From Daphnia pulex (lineage: Eukaryota > Arthropoda > Branchiopoda > Diplostraca > Daphniidae), in the NCBI RefSeq assembly GCF_021134715.1, contig NC_060025.1, positions 5,394,001-5,458,000 on the forward strand: 64,000 bases of DNA, given 5' to 3'. Numbering within the stretch: position 1 is the stretch's first letter; the number at the start of each line of letters is the position of its first letter. The position numbers were made by a program, and so were the translations under genes. This document shows positions 1 through 11,889 of this stretch, in pieces. Below the pieces are notes generated by a model. The model made no database searches and was not told where the DNA came from. It worked only from the letters and a program-made list of their open reading frames with translations.

Positions 1-1019
1 ATAAGATAATGTCTATAACGTTACGCAATAGTAAATGAAGAGTAATTAACTCACATTTATTCCCATTCTTTGTTGGAGAAGAAAAAAGAAGAGGCAGCGG
101 GATAGTCTGGTTTCGCGACGCTTTGGTGTGCGGCCGCAGTTCATCGATCGTTTTTTTCGCTGGATTTTGCGTGTTCGTCTTGTAATTTGTGTGTTTCTGT
201 GAAGCTTCTACTTGATATTTTAAACCAAGAAGGAAAATTTCCCTCTGGGTTAACGGATAAAATATACAATGGCGGTATTGACTAATTCCACTAGTGCCTG
301 AATAAGCAGATAAACAATTACTTCTAAAATCAAGCAACATAAAAGATAAGATCATCTTCCATTATATACATTTTTTCGTCTATGGTACATGAATCTTTTC
401 CAAGTAACTCTTTCCTTTCTCGTAAAGCTTGGTCGACGTAATTATATATTTTTTTATCCATGATCCATTCGATTGTTTTTTTTGTTTCCTCCACCGTGTT
501 TCATTGTAGGAGTCAGGAAGCTGTTAACAATGCGTTCATTTCCAATCCTACGTACGTTTTGCTACCAAAAAGGTCGAGCTTTGATTCATTGGTAAAGAGA
601 ACTTTTCCCCATTTTTCTTCCACCATTTTATGTGTTCTTTGGCGAAGAGCAGTCTTATTTTAACGTTGCGTAAATGATTTTTGACAAGCTATACGCTTGA
701 TAATTCCTAGTCGGCACAAGTTTTCCTATGGATATCTTATGGATGTAAATACGTCCCTGTTACGACTGGATCCAGGTGCTCTTCATGTGGACATCCAATG
801 ACCAACCTTTTTTGGATATCTAGGGGAAATTTTGCTGTACATCCACTGCATAAGATATAGATATGAAAATCATATGCACTAGACATCCACAGAGTTTTCT
901 TAGTGACCACTAAAATTTATTTCTAATTAGTCATTTCAAATTTTCGCAGTAATATGAATTGGAATTTATTGTAATAAGGTTATGTTATAGATAAAGATAA
1001 AGATGGTTGCAACAACGAT
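1..1019. other. No recognisable gene
   Basis: I see no coding similarity in this stretch. There is a loose inverted similarity between a GGATATCTTATGGATGTA-like segment near 727-747 and a TACATCCACTGCATAAGATAT-like segment near 838-860, which may be the ends of a short decayed element. The longest ORF (460-663) reads as low-complexity sequence without a family resemblance. Confidence 0.4.
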
Positions 1020-1558
1020 GTTGATAAAAATGGGTGGGGAGACATCCGAAGTTCTCCTCAACACAGAAAGAAATTTGAAGAAATAGTTAAGTTAGCTTCC
1101 CCAAGGCCTTTTTGTGTCATCTAATAATTCTGAACGTGAAAGACCCCGTAAAAATATTCAAATTCTCCCAACAAGACCTGCTTCTTCAAGATTAGCGCTG
1201 ATGAGAGAGAAAGCTTCCAATATTACGCAAATAGTATTGGTTAATATCGTAAATTCACCTGACAATCAAACATATTTGGCCTAGGAATCAAATGCCCCCA
1301 GTTTCGCAAATGACTGCTTCCGTTAATATTATGCGCCCGCGTATACTTGGTCTGTTGTTGGTTGTAAAGACGCGCTGGAGTTCATCTTATGTAATGTTGA
1401 ATAGAGGATCTGAACTTCGTAAGGCTATTGAAATGTATATTTCTGGAGACCCAGCTGTTAAACAATTTCAGTTAACAAACGAAGAATGGGACAGTCTTAC
1501 AGAAATCCTTGCTCTTTTGAAGCAATTGTTTATTGCTACAATTCATTTGTCTAAGTAA
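1020..1558 (+). pseudogene. hAT-family transposase fragment
   Basis: The ORF at 1292-1558 carries the central hAT transposase signature: VVKTRWSSSYVML, then GSELRKAIEMYI, then LTNEEWDSLTEILALLKQL. In hAT elements this region follows the RNase H-like catalytic core and precedes the C-terminal dimerisation domain. The catalytic DDE residues and the BED zinc finger are not found, and the frame ends at a stop after about 88 residues. It is a dead internal fragment. The upstream 270 bases contain several stops in all frames and may be more of the same copy. Family assignment is from pattern memory. Confidence 0.6.
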
Positions 1559-1639
1559 AAGTTCCCATCACTTATACAACTCTTCCTTACTACATTTGTG
1601 TGTTAAAGGTATTTTTTTATTCCCCCCCCAGCCAGCAAA

Positions 1640-4281
1640 ACGTTATAATGAGAAAATTTTTGAATTTATTTCATTTTTTCTTTTAATGAAGTGGAAAAAC
1701 AGGTGGCAAAGGTGACGCCAATAAAGATTCCAGCAAGGCTCCACCAGCTCGGCCTGATCCTTCCTGATTTTCCCCAGGCATCGCTGGATCAGGGAAAACG
1801 GCGGGAAGGCGTAAGCCTGCAGTTGATGCACATCCAGACTGAAAGCGTATATCGCTTCGGTCGATGGCTGGGGGTGCCAACTCACGAATGAATCGAGTTA
1901 CCGATTTCAGGCCGATACAAACAGATCTATCTTTAGAATCCAGCGTGACAACTGAATATCGAAATACTGCCGGGTCGAGCATCCAGTCGCTCGCGTCCAT
2001 GCAGGCTCTGGACTGAAAATCCGACTCGTGATTCATCGCTCCCGATAGATAGACTGCATGCAATGAAATAGAGCGGATTTCACAGACTTGGTCCCGCTTG
2101 CCTTGTTGACATAATTGACAGCCGTCACATTATCCATCATTATGCGGTTTGAGATTTGTGTTGCCTCGCTGGCGAACGATTCTAGGGCGTGAAGAGCTGC
2201 CAATAGCTCGAGCTCATTGATGTGTCGGCTTGAATCACGAGAGGTCCATGGACCTCGGGCCCTACTGCTGTTTAGTACGGCATCCCACCCGGTTAAACAG
2301 GCGTAGGAAAACAAAATCAGATCTAGTTCCACGGCTGTCATTGGTTTCCCATTTGCCATCGCTACGTTGCGGACCCACCAAAGCAAATCATTTTTTGCCT
2401 CGGCACTGAGGGAATCTTTGAATTGTAGATCTTTGTGACTTTTTTCTGACTCAGAAATGTAGACCCGTTGTAATGACCTATAATGGGCCTGTGCAAACGG
2501 AATGGCCTGGATGGCCCTGGCAAAGTTGCCTAAAAGCTTGGCAATATCACGAAGGGATACAAGAGTAGCTTTTAGAGCAACTTCACATAGGTTAACAATA
2601 CTTGCGACTTTCTCCTCCAGGAGTGATAGCGATAAAAAATGTGAATTCACAATCAGACCGAGATATACGATCTTCCAAGACGCCATCCCGATCAATTTTT
2701 CGTGATTAATCAGAAAACCACAACGCTCCAAAATAAAAACTACTAGCTCAAAATCCTTCGCTGCCCCACTCTTGCTTTCATTTAAAATTAAGATATCGTC
2801 AAAATAAATAATTAGGCGTAAGCCGCGTTTCCTACAAAAAGCTAAGACCGACTTCAAATATTTTGAGAACGACCAGGGCGCCGAGGCTAGCCCAAAGCAG
2901 AAGCAGGTAAATTGGTACAAAACCCCTTTCCACGTAATCTGAAGAAATTTTTGTGTTTGTGAAAAATGAGGACTGTAAGGTAAGCATCCTTTAAATCTAT
3001 CTTGGTGAAAAAATCAAGTGGGCGTATAGTGTCCTTCAGAATCTGAACCCTCTCCATTTTAAAATAATGGTTTTCAATATACCTATTGAGACCTTTCATA
3101 TTGACAATAGGGCGGTCATACCCATATTAGATTGGGTAAAAGGGACCGAAGGAATTGAGTTAAATGGAATACGGGCCCCTTCTGACATAGAACGAATATC
3201 TCATTGATCATTCGTAAGCGTGGGCCAAAAATCGGCAATAAAACTACCAACATAGTCAAAATCATTAACAAGAGAAGCAGATAGATTGACATATCCTTTT
3301 TCCGGAAAAGTTGTTATTGAAACTTCCTCTGCTGGAATCCGACCGGAAGTTTGAGCTCGCTGACTGGCGCTCTACGACCATGATGATGGCTGCTACCCGA
3401 AGGACCGGATCGGCCGGATTGGCGCTGTCCGGAATTGCTGGCTTGATTCACTATCCTTAGCTTGGCGTCCTTGTCGGCATCTTGCACCATGCTATGAAGA
3501 AATGAGCGACCAAATAGTTCGTCACTCTCGTCTAGGTCGAAACGTTCGGACTCTTTTAGGAGGGACTCGAATCTCGGGTCCGTGAATTTAAGAATGTCCT
3601 CCCGTCGTTTAGCTGTGATGCTGGCGAAGGCGTGACTTAGTAGGCGTATCAAGTCGCTGCATGCGTATTGGACGTCCAGATTTGCATCGGTCTTGTCGGC
3701 TGCCAGGGACTCGGAGATGAAGAGTAGTGGGCGTGCTATGTCCAATAATTTGAATTGTATGGACGTCAGCGCTTTCTTTTTCTTTTCTATCTTGGTGAGT
3801 TCCGAACCACTCTTTTCCTTCATTCTCCGGGCCATGGAATGGTCGATTTTAGGGCAGTGGAGAGACACTGACCGTTTCTGAAATTTGGGCACGTAATACT
3901 TGCGTATCACTCTTGCGACCGACGGCTAGAGGCAAGAAGACATGGCTTCACAAAATTTCTTGCTACGTGATCTGCTTACTGAGAATTTTCTTGAAGCTGA
4001 ATCGTCCGCCTCTCCTCTCGAGCCTTTCTTAGGGGGTGCGATGGGCACCTCTTCCGAATCAATGAGACCAAAGTAAAAAAACTGATGAGGTTGTGGCTGA
4101 GGCGTGGGGCTTCTTGTTCTTCTGTGGTCATTGCTTCCTCTCTGGCCTCTCTTGAGGTCACAGCACTGGATCTCCTGTAGACTCGGCCTAATCTTCTGTA
4201 ACCTCGATCCTATGTCCTTGAGTCTTTTGATGATGACCTAGAACCCCCAGATGCACTTTCCGAATCCGATGAACGTGGCAT
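1640..4281 (-). mobile_element. DIRS-type retrotransposon, gag and RT/RNase H, decayed
   Basis: On the minus strand a gag-like region starts at the ATG at 4281 (an acidic, Ser/Glu-rich N-terminus with a stop near 4215) and continues as the 198-residue ORF at 3910-3314. Reverse transcriptase follows: FTKIDLKDAYL at about 3020-2985, a frameshift near 2940, then FGLASAPWSFSKYLK and the catalytic IYFDDILIL in the ORF 2920-2033. RNase H-like signatures (INELELLAALHALESFA, DNVTAVNYVNK) and a C-terminal extension with further frameshifts run to about 1640. This domain order and these motifs are characteristic of DIRS elements. The tyrosine recombinase that DIRS elements use for integration is not present, so the copy is truncated as well as frameshifted. 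Confidence 0.75.
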
Positions 4282-5332
4282 CTTAAAAACTTAGAACTTT
4301 TTTTGAAGAGCTTACAAATCTAACTTGCGTTTTCAAGAGCCGAAAAAGGTCTGATGTAAAAAGGAGTGGCACCCTAGCGGGGTAAACTATCTTCTTCATT
4401 TTAAAGATGAGCACTAAAACCTAAATATAATCAATGAACCAGTACATTTTGTTAAGCTGTTATTATACAAACGTATTATGTTCAATCATTAATAAGTGAT
4501 AAGTAAAAATTTAATTGCTCACCAAATCTTATGATGTCAATGGCTTTCTTTATCGCCAATTTAAGTTTACGTAGGCACTAATCATGAAGAAAACAGCATT
4601 GGAGTAGAGGAATGAGATGCTCAATCAGAGAAAGAGGCAAATTTTTTTCTAGAAGGAAGATGCACGCACGAGTAGCGCGCACAACAAAATTGTTTCCTTC
4701 AGGAAAGTTATTACTTGATTCAGAAATTTTTTTCTTTGGGCTTCAATTAACATATTCAAAAGGGCGCTTCTTTCATGTTTTGAGGTCATTTTGTGTCGTT
4801 TGAGTTCTTAACGAACAGTTCCAACAGAAAAAAAATTGGTACGTGATATGCAGTACGCAATAGCTTCTTGCATACCAATGGTCTTCAACAATTGGTCCTG
4901 AAACCCTTTTTTGTGTGGCTTATTCTGTTTTGTTTTTCTCTGCACTTTCTTCTGGTGAAATTTACATTTTTTTATGGGCATCATCTTTTGAAGTTGAGAA
5001 CATGGATTTCCTTTTGCTCGTTTTACTGGTCTCTTCATTAGAGGCAGTTGCTGCGTCAAAAATCTCAACATTAGAATCACAGCGTCAGTTACACATTCTG
5101 AGAATGTTTTATTTTCAGGCTATGATTTCTCAATTCCAGGTTGAAGGGTTGGGATTTGTAATGGTTCAGTTTTTTGCGGATTTCGAAGCCGACTCACTTT
5201 AAGTCAGTGCTCCGTTTAGCCAGTCAGTTAGTCTCAATATCCAGTTCTATTATTTCAACTGTTAGGCTTTTGGTACTTGCAGATGGCTCTGGAATTTATG
5301 ACTGTAATGAGGCACTTGTCTTCTCTGTCATC
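4282..5332. other. No recognisable gene
   Basis: A minus-strand ORF (5080-4808) and a plus-strand ORF (4915-5202) overlap here, but neither shows a domain I know. In one minus frame there is a Ser/Thr/Lys/Glu-rich stretch of the kind found in linkers of transposon proteins. I would not call a gene. Confidence 0.35.
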
Positions 5333-5515
5333 CAGTTAAGTAGAGAGTTCATTTTTAGCTAGTTTTGCAATTTAAAAAAAATGACTGAGTTGAGACTAGA
5401 CATACATCACGATGTGCAGTTAAGTAGAGAGTTGCCCATTTTTTTTCTAGTTTTCAAATTTTAATAAATTTGACTGACTTGAGACTAGAAATACTGAGAT
5501 AGACAAAAAGATGTA
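5333..5515. repeat. Diverged tandem duplication, units of about 84 and 99 bp
   Basis: Each unit starts with CAGTTAAGTAGAGAGTT, continues with a T-rich run and CTAGTTTT, and contains TGACTGA(C/G)TTGAGACTAGA. Unit 1 starts at 5333 and unit 2 at 5417. A third start (CAGTTAA) at 5516 quickly diverges. Confidence 0.75.
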
Positions 5516-7019
5516 CAGTTAAACACGTGAACACAACTTAAATAAGGCTCACTGGCTCAGAGAATTGAGAGTTTGAAAATCACCCGAGGAAGGAGATACG
5601 CCACATAGCAGACGAGAAAACAATTGAATATCAGATTCAGAGCAGATCAGCAGAAGTCGTCAATATACAAGAGTGAGGAGATTCAGATATTGAAATATAA
5701 TATTTACATCGGGTTGAACTACGACTTTAAACTAAGGATTTTATTTCGTCATTAAACTTTTGTGTCATGGCACAAGATGTCAATGTCCGGTCTGCAGCAG
5801 AATTACACAGTCACAGCAGCTGTTGCAGCCCCAATAAGAGCTTTATCGTGAACTACGGGTTATTTTGGAAGGTAGCTTTACTTAACAATAATAACAACAA
5901 CATTGATTAGTCCTCGAGTTCTACTCGACAACACTAATACGGGATACTCTTTCTCGCGTTTGAGGTTGGACAATACACGATGCTTACTGAACCGTTCTGT
6001 AATGTTGCCAAAATTTGCAATGCAATGTGGATCTACTTCAGATCCGACCCATGAAGTATGGAAGGAATACACTCGCGCTATACTGCCCTGTCTTAGAGCT
6101 TTGAGGAGGACTGAGGGTACCAAGGGCGGCGCTGCGGAGCAGCAGTGGTCATTTTACATGGTGGCTTATGGCCGCTGGCCGCTGTTTTTCGTCAATATGT
6201 TTCTTGTGAATTGATTTAAGCTTTCGTCCCTTTCGTAAAGTAGGTTGCAAAAAACGTGTGCAGGCCAAACAAAAGAATTAAAAACAGTTTATTTAGCGCT
6301 AGACGTCGAAAGCTAGCGTATGAGAAGAAAGATTTGAGGCCCATTCAAATTATTTTTCTTTCAAGTTTGTACGGAAGGATATCCAGTATTTTATTGCGGA
6401 AAGAATTGCGAAAATCATTTTAAAGTTGTGACTGAAAACATTGGTATGTCTTCTGTACCGTATAGAAACTGATCGGGCAGATCAGTGAAGGGGGGGTTGG
6501 GGGTGGGGTTGGGTCTACCTGTGCTTATCCCTTCAGCCCCATGTCTTCCCTTATATCCAAGTGTCTATGGATAGTCTATTCTACTGATCCCAGGTTCGCA
6601 TCTCAGAAAAAGACGAGATAAAAATTTGAAATTTGTAATATCTGGGAAAGGAAAAGATCAATACTTATAGGCAAGGCAATTTCATGAGACCCGATCAAAA
6701 ACAATGAAACAATCACAAATCAGAAATCATGCAATCTAAGCCATTTTAAGTAAATCGTTGATCTATTGGACAGCAGCCTGATGTATATTGCATTCAATAA
6801 GAAAAAAATATTAAAATCTAATTTGGATCGCGGTCGAAAGAAATATTTTTTAACTGTTAACAAGTCCACGGTGATGATGGGAGTGGAAGATCGGTGGTAA
6901 CCTTTAGCGTCCGAGATCGTGATGACTGTTAAGAGGACAAGCGAAGAAGAAAAACTTCAATTACATTCACACCAGAAACCATTTGGTACTGCGAAAATTA
7001 ATTATTACACATTCCATTT
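5516..7019. other. No recognisable gene
   Basis: No protein family is recognisable. The segment 5,870-6,200 is more GC-rich than its surroundings and has open frames on both strands. It could be the long terminal repeat or leader of a retroelement, but I find no matching partner repeat in the window. A G-rich tract is listed separately. Confidence 0.35.
6488..6511 (+). other. G-quadruplex-forming sequence candidate
   Basis: Four G runs of three or more separated by one or two bases (pattern G7-TT-G5-T-G4-TT-G3) give a textbook intramolecular G-quadruplex motif on the plus strand, followed by a pyrimidine-rich stretch. There is no nearby gene to link it to. Confidence 0.55.
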
Positions 7020-7112
7020 CAACCCGATCGGGATTCGAACAATGCCCCTTTAAATTTCCAACTCAGGCTCTTTAATCTGATTGATGCATCTTTGCCTAAT
7101 TGGCCAAAAATC
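7020..7112 (-). repeat. tRNA-like sequence, box A and box B present
   Basis: Read on the minus strand, the sequence TTAGGCAAAGATGC resembles a tRNA D-arm (box A). About 40 bases further GTTCGAATCCCGATCGGG is a near-perfect T-arm with box B. The anticodon arm does not pair well. It is a tRNA-derived repeat or decayed tRNA gene rather than a working tRNA. Confidence 0.5.
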
Positions 7113-7501
7113 GATTGACTTCGACTCTTCTGTTTCTCCACATGAGCGACAGGTGTTTCATTCTCCTTATTTGAAATTTTATCTTTTACTTTTGATTTTT
7201 TGCTCTTCTTTTTGTCTATACTTACGATAGGTGTTTCATTATTCTCAGTTAAACTTTCACTCTGAACTTGATTCTTCCGTGACTTGCATTTTTCCTTCTG
7301 TAGTGAGCCCGTTTTGCTTTTGTAGACTTCATTACCTTTTCTTGTTGCCGAACATAATCTTGTGCAATTCGGTCTTTCTCTGGCGTATCTGTGAGAACTC
7401 TACATTTCCCCACACGAGATTTCATTACACGAACTTTTGCTGACTGAATTGCCTTTGGATAAGGTCTGACCTAGGTGATTTGTACATAAGGCTTCAGCGA
7501 A

Positions 7502-7722
7502 GGAATAAGTTCAATGGAATCATTTTATAGATCACAAAAAGGTTGAGGAATAAGCTCAATGGAATCGCTTAATAGATCAGGAACAGGCGGAGGAATAAGC
7601 TCAATCGAATCACTCGATAGATCAGGAACAGGCAGATGAATAACTTCAATATAATCATTCGAGAAATCAGGAACAGGCGGAGGAACAAGTTTCTCGACCA
7701 CATTATCTGACATAAGATGCAA
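7502..7722 (-). repeat. 45-bp tandem repeats encoding a 15-residue Pro-rich repeat
   Basis: Three clear 45-bp units (starting at 7546, 7591 and 7636), with diverged flanking units at 7502 and 7681, share GAATAAGCTCAAT, AATAGATCAGGAACAGGCGG and similar blocks. Read on the minus strand they stay in frame and encode repeats of the form PPVPDLSSDSIELI. They directly follow the pogo-like transposase reading frame and look like its C-terminal tail exon. Confidence 0.75.
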
Positions 7723-7761
7723 ATATCGTTAGACAATAGAAAAAATTAATATTAACAACAA

Positions 7762-9300
7762 TTAATTACCAATTGGACAATCACGATGTGTTACCAAAGA
7801 TGGTGCATATCTATCTTCTGGTATATGGAATCTATTAAAGGGTTCAATCCTTGTTGTCCGAAACGCCGATATGATGTTCGCTGGTGTGAAAGCTGCAGCA
7901 TAAGCTGGTTTTGTTAATTCTGCAATTTCCTTCACTGTTATTCGTTTTCCTGGATTTAATTGCAACCAATCATAATGGCTGACACCTAAATCTCCCTTGA
8001 AAGGTGAATAGACGCATACGTCTAGTGGTTGCAACGCGTGGGAGCAGTGTGGCGGAAATGTAAGTAAAATGATGCCATTTTCCTTGGCAAACTTTGTTTT
8101 TGCCTCATAATGAAGATGAGACACATGGTTATCCAGAGTTAAGATAATTGGGTTCGTGATCGTTGATTTTACAAATCCATGAAAGTGTTTCAGAGATTTA
8201 AAAAAATTCTCGTCGGTCATCCAGCCTTAAATAGATGAGTTAGTGTTGTTAATACTACTTTACTAAAAGTATTTTTTAAAAAAATAACTTTTTCGCTTGG
8301 AAACCCTACGCAACCACTTGGTCCCTTGTTGTACAATTGTACAACATCTTCTTACTAGGGAAAATAAATGTTGGGGGGGGGGATTGAAGACCCATCAGCA
8401 CAGATGAAGGCCAACATCGTCAAGTTGTCACCCCTTTCTCCTGACACTGTTTGTTGTACCTTCAGAAGTAAAATAATAACCATTATAAAGATGAAATAAG
8501 AATATGAATGATATAAGAGTTTTTAACATATCTGCTTTGTTCCCTTAGAAGCAACTACGTTTGGTGGAGCCTCAACTGTTGTGTTGGAGGTTTCATCCAA
8601 GTTCCAAACTTGATTAGGCTTGAATGAAAACTTCACCTTAATTCGAATAAGTTGGTCATAAAATGACATCACGACTGGCTTGTTGAATGCTGCTGCTCGT
8701 GCCTGACTTGTTGGCTCTGGTTTCCTAATCGAAAGTGTAGCGTTTCTTTTCATAAAAGTGTGCAACCAATCATGTGAAGCTTTTCAATTTTTGTTCCAAT
8801 TAGATGGAATTGAAACTTCATTTGCTAAGACAAATATATATGCAAGCTGGCGAATCTGGATCGTTGTGAGGCCGTGTTCAGTAATGCACGTCTCTTAAGA
8901 TAGGAACATAATTCAATTTCCATTTCTTCTGACAAAATTGTCTTTGGAGGAGCTTTAACTCTTTGTGGAGAAACGATCCCACATCCATGATGGACCTTTG
9001 AATATCTTCCAACTGTTGTTTTTTTAGCCCGTATTGTTTGCAGCCTTCCTTATTGTCAGGACACTACGTAGCACATATCTTACTGCCTTCTTCAAGTTTC
9101 TTCATTTGATTGTTCGTTACTTGTCTTCTTAACATTATTTCTGACCATCTATTAATAAAAATCATGAAGGGTTAATGAAATGACTACCATTTTAACCAAG
9201 ACTGAAGAAGAAATATTATTTCACATGTTTACCCAACATATTTTCCAATCAATAAATTCATCTGTAATGTAAAAGGTGTGTATATAATTCCAGTTAATTT
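7762..9300 (-). pseudogene. pogo/CENP-B-like (Tc1/mariner superfamily) transposase
   Basis: Minus-strand segments are in colinear order. Around 9050-8870 a helix-turn-helix-like region resembles the CENP-B N-terminal domain (KTTVGRYSKVHHG, then KTILSEEMEIELCSYLK). At 8765-8523 comes the linker and first catalytic Asp in VWNLDETSNTTVEAPPNV. At 8220-7762 comes the DDE core with LTLDNHVSH (second catalytic Asp) and FPPHCSHALQPLDV, which are typical of pogo/Tigger-type DDE-1 transposases. Introns or deletions separate the blocks, and the helix-turn-helix part is frameshifted, so this copy is probably inactive. The C-terminus reads into the 45-bp repeat tail. No terminal repeats could be assigned. 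Confidence 0.7.
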
Positions 9301-9439
9301 TTACTCAATTGTGTTACCTGCGGAACGGATATGATTGCAGATTTTTTAGATGTTTTAATACATAATTGCGATTTTTTACAGCACTCTTTAATGAATAATT
9401 TTTTTAAAATTCTAATTGACTGTGGCGAAATGATAGCCT

Positions 9440-11620
9440 CCTCATAAGTTTCAGGTTCTACCAGCTCATCCGGGTCCATAGCGATTCCTGTGTAGATACC
9501 AGTTGTTTATTCATCTGCCCACCTAACTGGAGGTCTTCTTTTCCTTGGACCAAGATCATCTGTTGGAGGACTCGAGGAATCAAAGGCGTCGGTTTATTTA
9601 GAACCTGTACGGTTATCTGTTGATTGTTCAGTTGTTTCGACTCCAATGACATCTGAAGCTATTTATTCGTCTTCAGAAGGAGCTGTAGCTTGAAGAGGTA
9701 AAAGTGGAGGATTGCAAGGCCTCTATTTTGCTGCATAATCTGAACTGAAATGATGAGATAATTTTGGAACTGCTTCGTTGAATATTACGTCTCTGCTCAC
9801 ACAAATTTTTCTGCACACCGAGTCCCATAGTCGAAATTCTTTTTGAGTTTCACAGTACCCCACAAACACACATTTCTGGGCTCTGGTAGAGAATTTAGAC
9901 CACTCATGTGCTGGAATATGCATGTAGGCAGAGCATCCAAACATTCTTAAGTGAGAAAGATTAGGTTTTCTTCCAAACCAGGCCTCATATGGCGTCATTT
10001 CCGGTAAATATTTTCCAATAAATCTGTCTCTCAAATATAAAGCACAATTTGAGGCTTCTGCCCACAACTCACGTGACTGATTAGTAGCTGTGATCATGCT
10101 TCTAGCTGATTTGATGATGGTTGGGTTTTGTCGTTCCGAAACGCCGTTGTGTTGAAGTGTCTTGGGAAAACTGGTTTCATGCCGAATTCCTTTGGATTTG
10201 ATCCATTTTTGAAAATTACCTCCGGTATATCCTCCTCCGTTGTCGGTTATTAGGACGTTCACGAAGCTGTTACTTTCTTTCTCTAAACGGAGTAAGAAAA
10301 ATTTAAATTGTTTAGCAGTTTCTGATTTTTTCTTGTGTAAGAATATTGAACAGTATCCAGAAAAATCGTCTTTGAAGATCACCATGTACCGTAAGCCACT
10401 GGGAGAAGGTATAGACATCGGGCCCACTAAATCAGAATGAATTAAATCCCCAATGCGGGTACCTCTGGTGCGGCCTTTCGTTGGAAAAGGTTGATGATGA
10501 TGTTTTCCGTACACGCATCCTTCGCAGATGGAGGGTATATCAGCAGACCGTCGGCGACTTTAAGAGATTCCATCTTCTTGATTGTAGCTGTATTTAGGTG
10601 TCCTTACCGATGATGCCAGGTGTTAATTGATGCAGCATTGGTTTGTGAATGAAGAGAGATGGGGTTAACTACTGATGTGTCTTCATTGATGTGGTTGACT
10701 GGTTCAAAATGAAGTAGATAAAGATTGGTTCCATTACTTGCCTCTGTCGCCACAACGGATGAGTTATAAGTAATGGAGACACCGTCGTTGTCTAACGCCA
10801 CTTTGACTCCTCTTTTTGTTGCTGCACGAACAGAAAATAGATTTGCTCCAAGTTTCGGGACAAATAAAACATCATAAATGATGTTGTTTCTCCATTCTCC
10901 ATTCACTTTAGATTTAATGCAGATGTCTCCTTTTCCTGTTGCTTAAAGTGGGCAGTTTTCCGATCCGATTCCCTTCACAGGATAGAAACCCCTCTTTACT
11001 GCATGAAAGGTTGAGAACATCCATCGCTGGTCAGACATGTGCTGTGAGGCACCTGAGTCAGCAAACCATTGCTTCAGGTTCCTGGAAGTAGATGAGAGAA
11101 AGAAGGTTATATAGGAAGAGAAGCCGTAATCAACTGGCCATTCCGTATGGTGATGACTTAAAGCAGCATCAGCAGTTTGCAATAAATTCTGTGATGGGCG
11201 GCCAGGTCTTCCGTGCTTCACCCAGCAACGTTCTTCGGTGTGACCAATCCTTCCACTTGGGTCACAGTAATAACAGGTTCTTTTTTCAACTTTCTTACTT
11301 GATTGAGCATCTCTGAGTCTGACTTGGTTTGACCTTCTTGAAAAGAATGCTTTGTCTTCTGCTGATTCTTCATTGTCGTTTATCTTATTTCGACTTTCTT
11401 CTTTTAGAAGCCTTGTAGTTAGTAGTGGGAGTTTCTTCTTTGAATCTTCGACGTTCTACCATGCTGATACGACTGATCTGAATCTTGGTGGAAAATTACA
11501 TAGCACCTTGGTAATAATCTGATTTTCTGTTTGGATTTCACCTAATCACTCATTTGCTTGGCCAAGTTTTAAATTTCTGTTATATGTGTCATCACATCGT
11601 GGCCTTGTTGAAAGCGATAG
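9440..11620 (-). mobile_element. Ty1/Copia retrotransposon, gag to integrase, lacking RT
   Basis: Read on the minus strand from about 11620, gag remnants end in a zinc-knuckle-like CYYCDPSGRIGHTEERC near 11280. The aspartic protease active site WFADSGASQHMSD is at about 11075-11040. The GAG-pre-integrase region is in the ORF 10906-10604. The integrase core follows in the ORF 10514-9723, with DLVGPM, DDFSGY, ITDNGGGYTGGNF and NGVSERQN, and then FVGYCETQKEFRLWD. The linker that precedes reverse transcriptase (VEPETYEEAIISPQ) is reached near 9435 and the similarity then stops, so reverse transcriptase and RNase H are missing. Several stops and frameshifts break the polyprotein. LTRs were not identified. 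Confidence 0.8.
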
Positions 11621-11638
11621 TTATAAAAACGTTGCTAA

Positions 11639-11665
11639 CTAACTACCCCAATGTAGGGTAGTTAG
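11639..11665. repeat. Perfect 10-bp hairpin
   Basis: CTAACTACCC and GGGTAGTTAG pair perfectly across a 7-base loop (CAATGTA). It lies just outside the gag end of the Copia remnant. It could be a terminal structure of that element or chance. Confidence 0.6.
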
Positions 11666-11889
11666 TGTCAGGGTAGCCAGTGTCGAAGGTTTCAATTTGA
11701 TTTTCGTACAAGACGAAGAGGGTAAGGGTTGTCAAAAATCAAGAAGGAATAATAAATGTTATAATAAATACAAGGGAATATAAAATTCTTCTTGGTAGTT
11801 AAATCATTTGTGTAGCTGATGTAATGGTTTTTTCCCTGCCGCTTATTTTAACAGATGTGGCGTGTTACGTTAGAACAGAAATTTAACCT

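Noticed and set aside
5878..6214. Overlapping ORFs on both strands as a gene
   Set aside because: Neither shows a known domain; the GC-rich block is as likely a retroelement terminal repeat or leader, with no second copy in the window to prove it.
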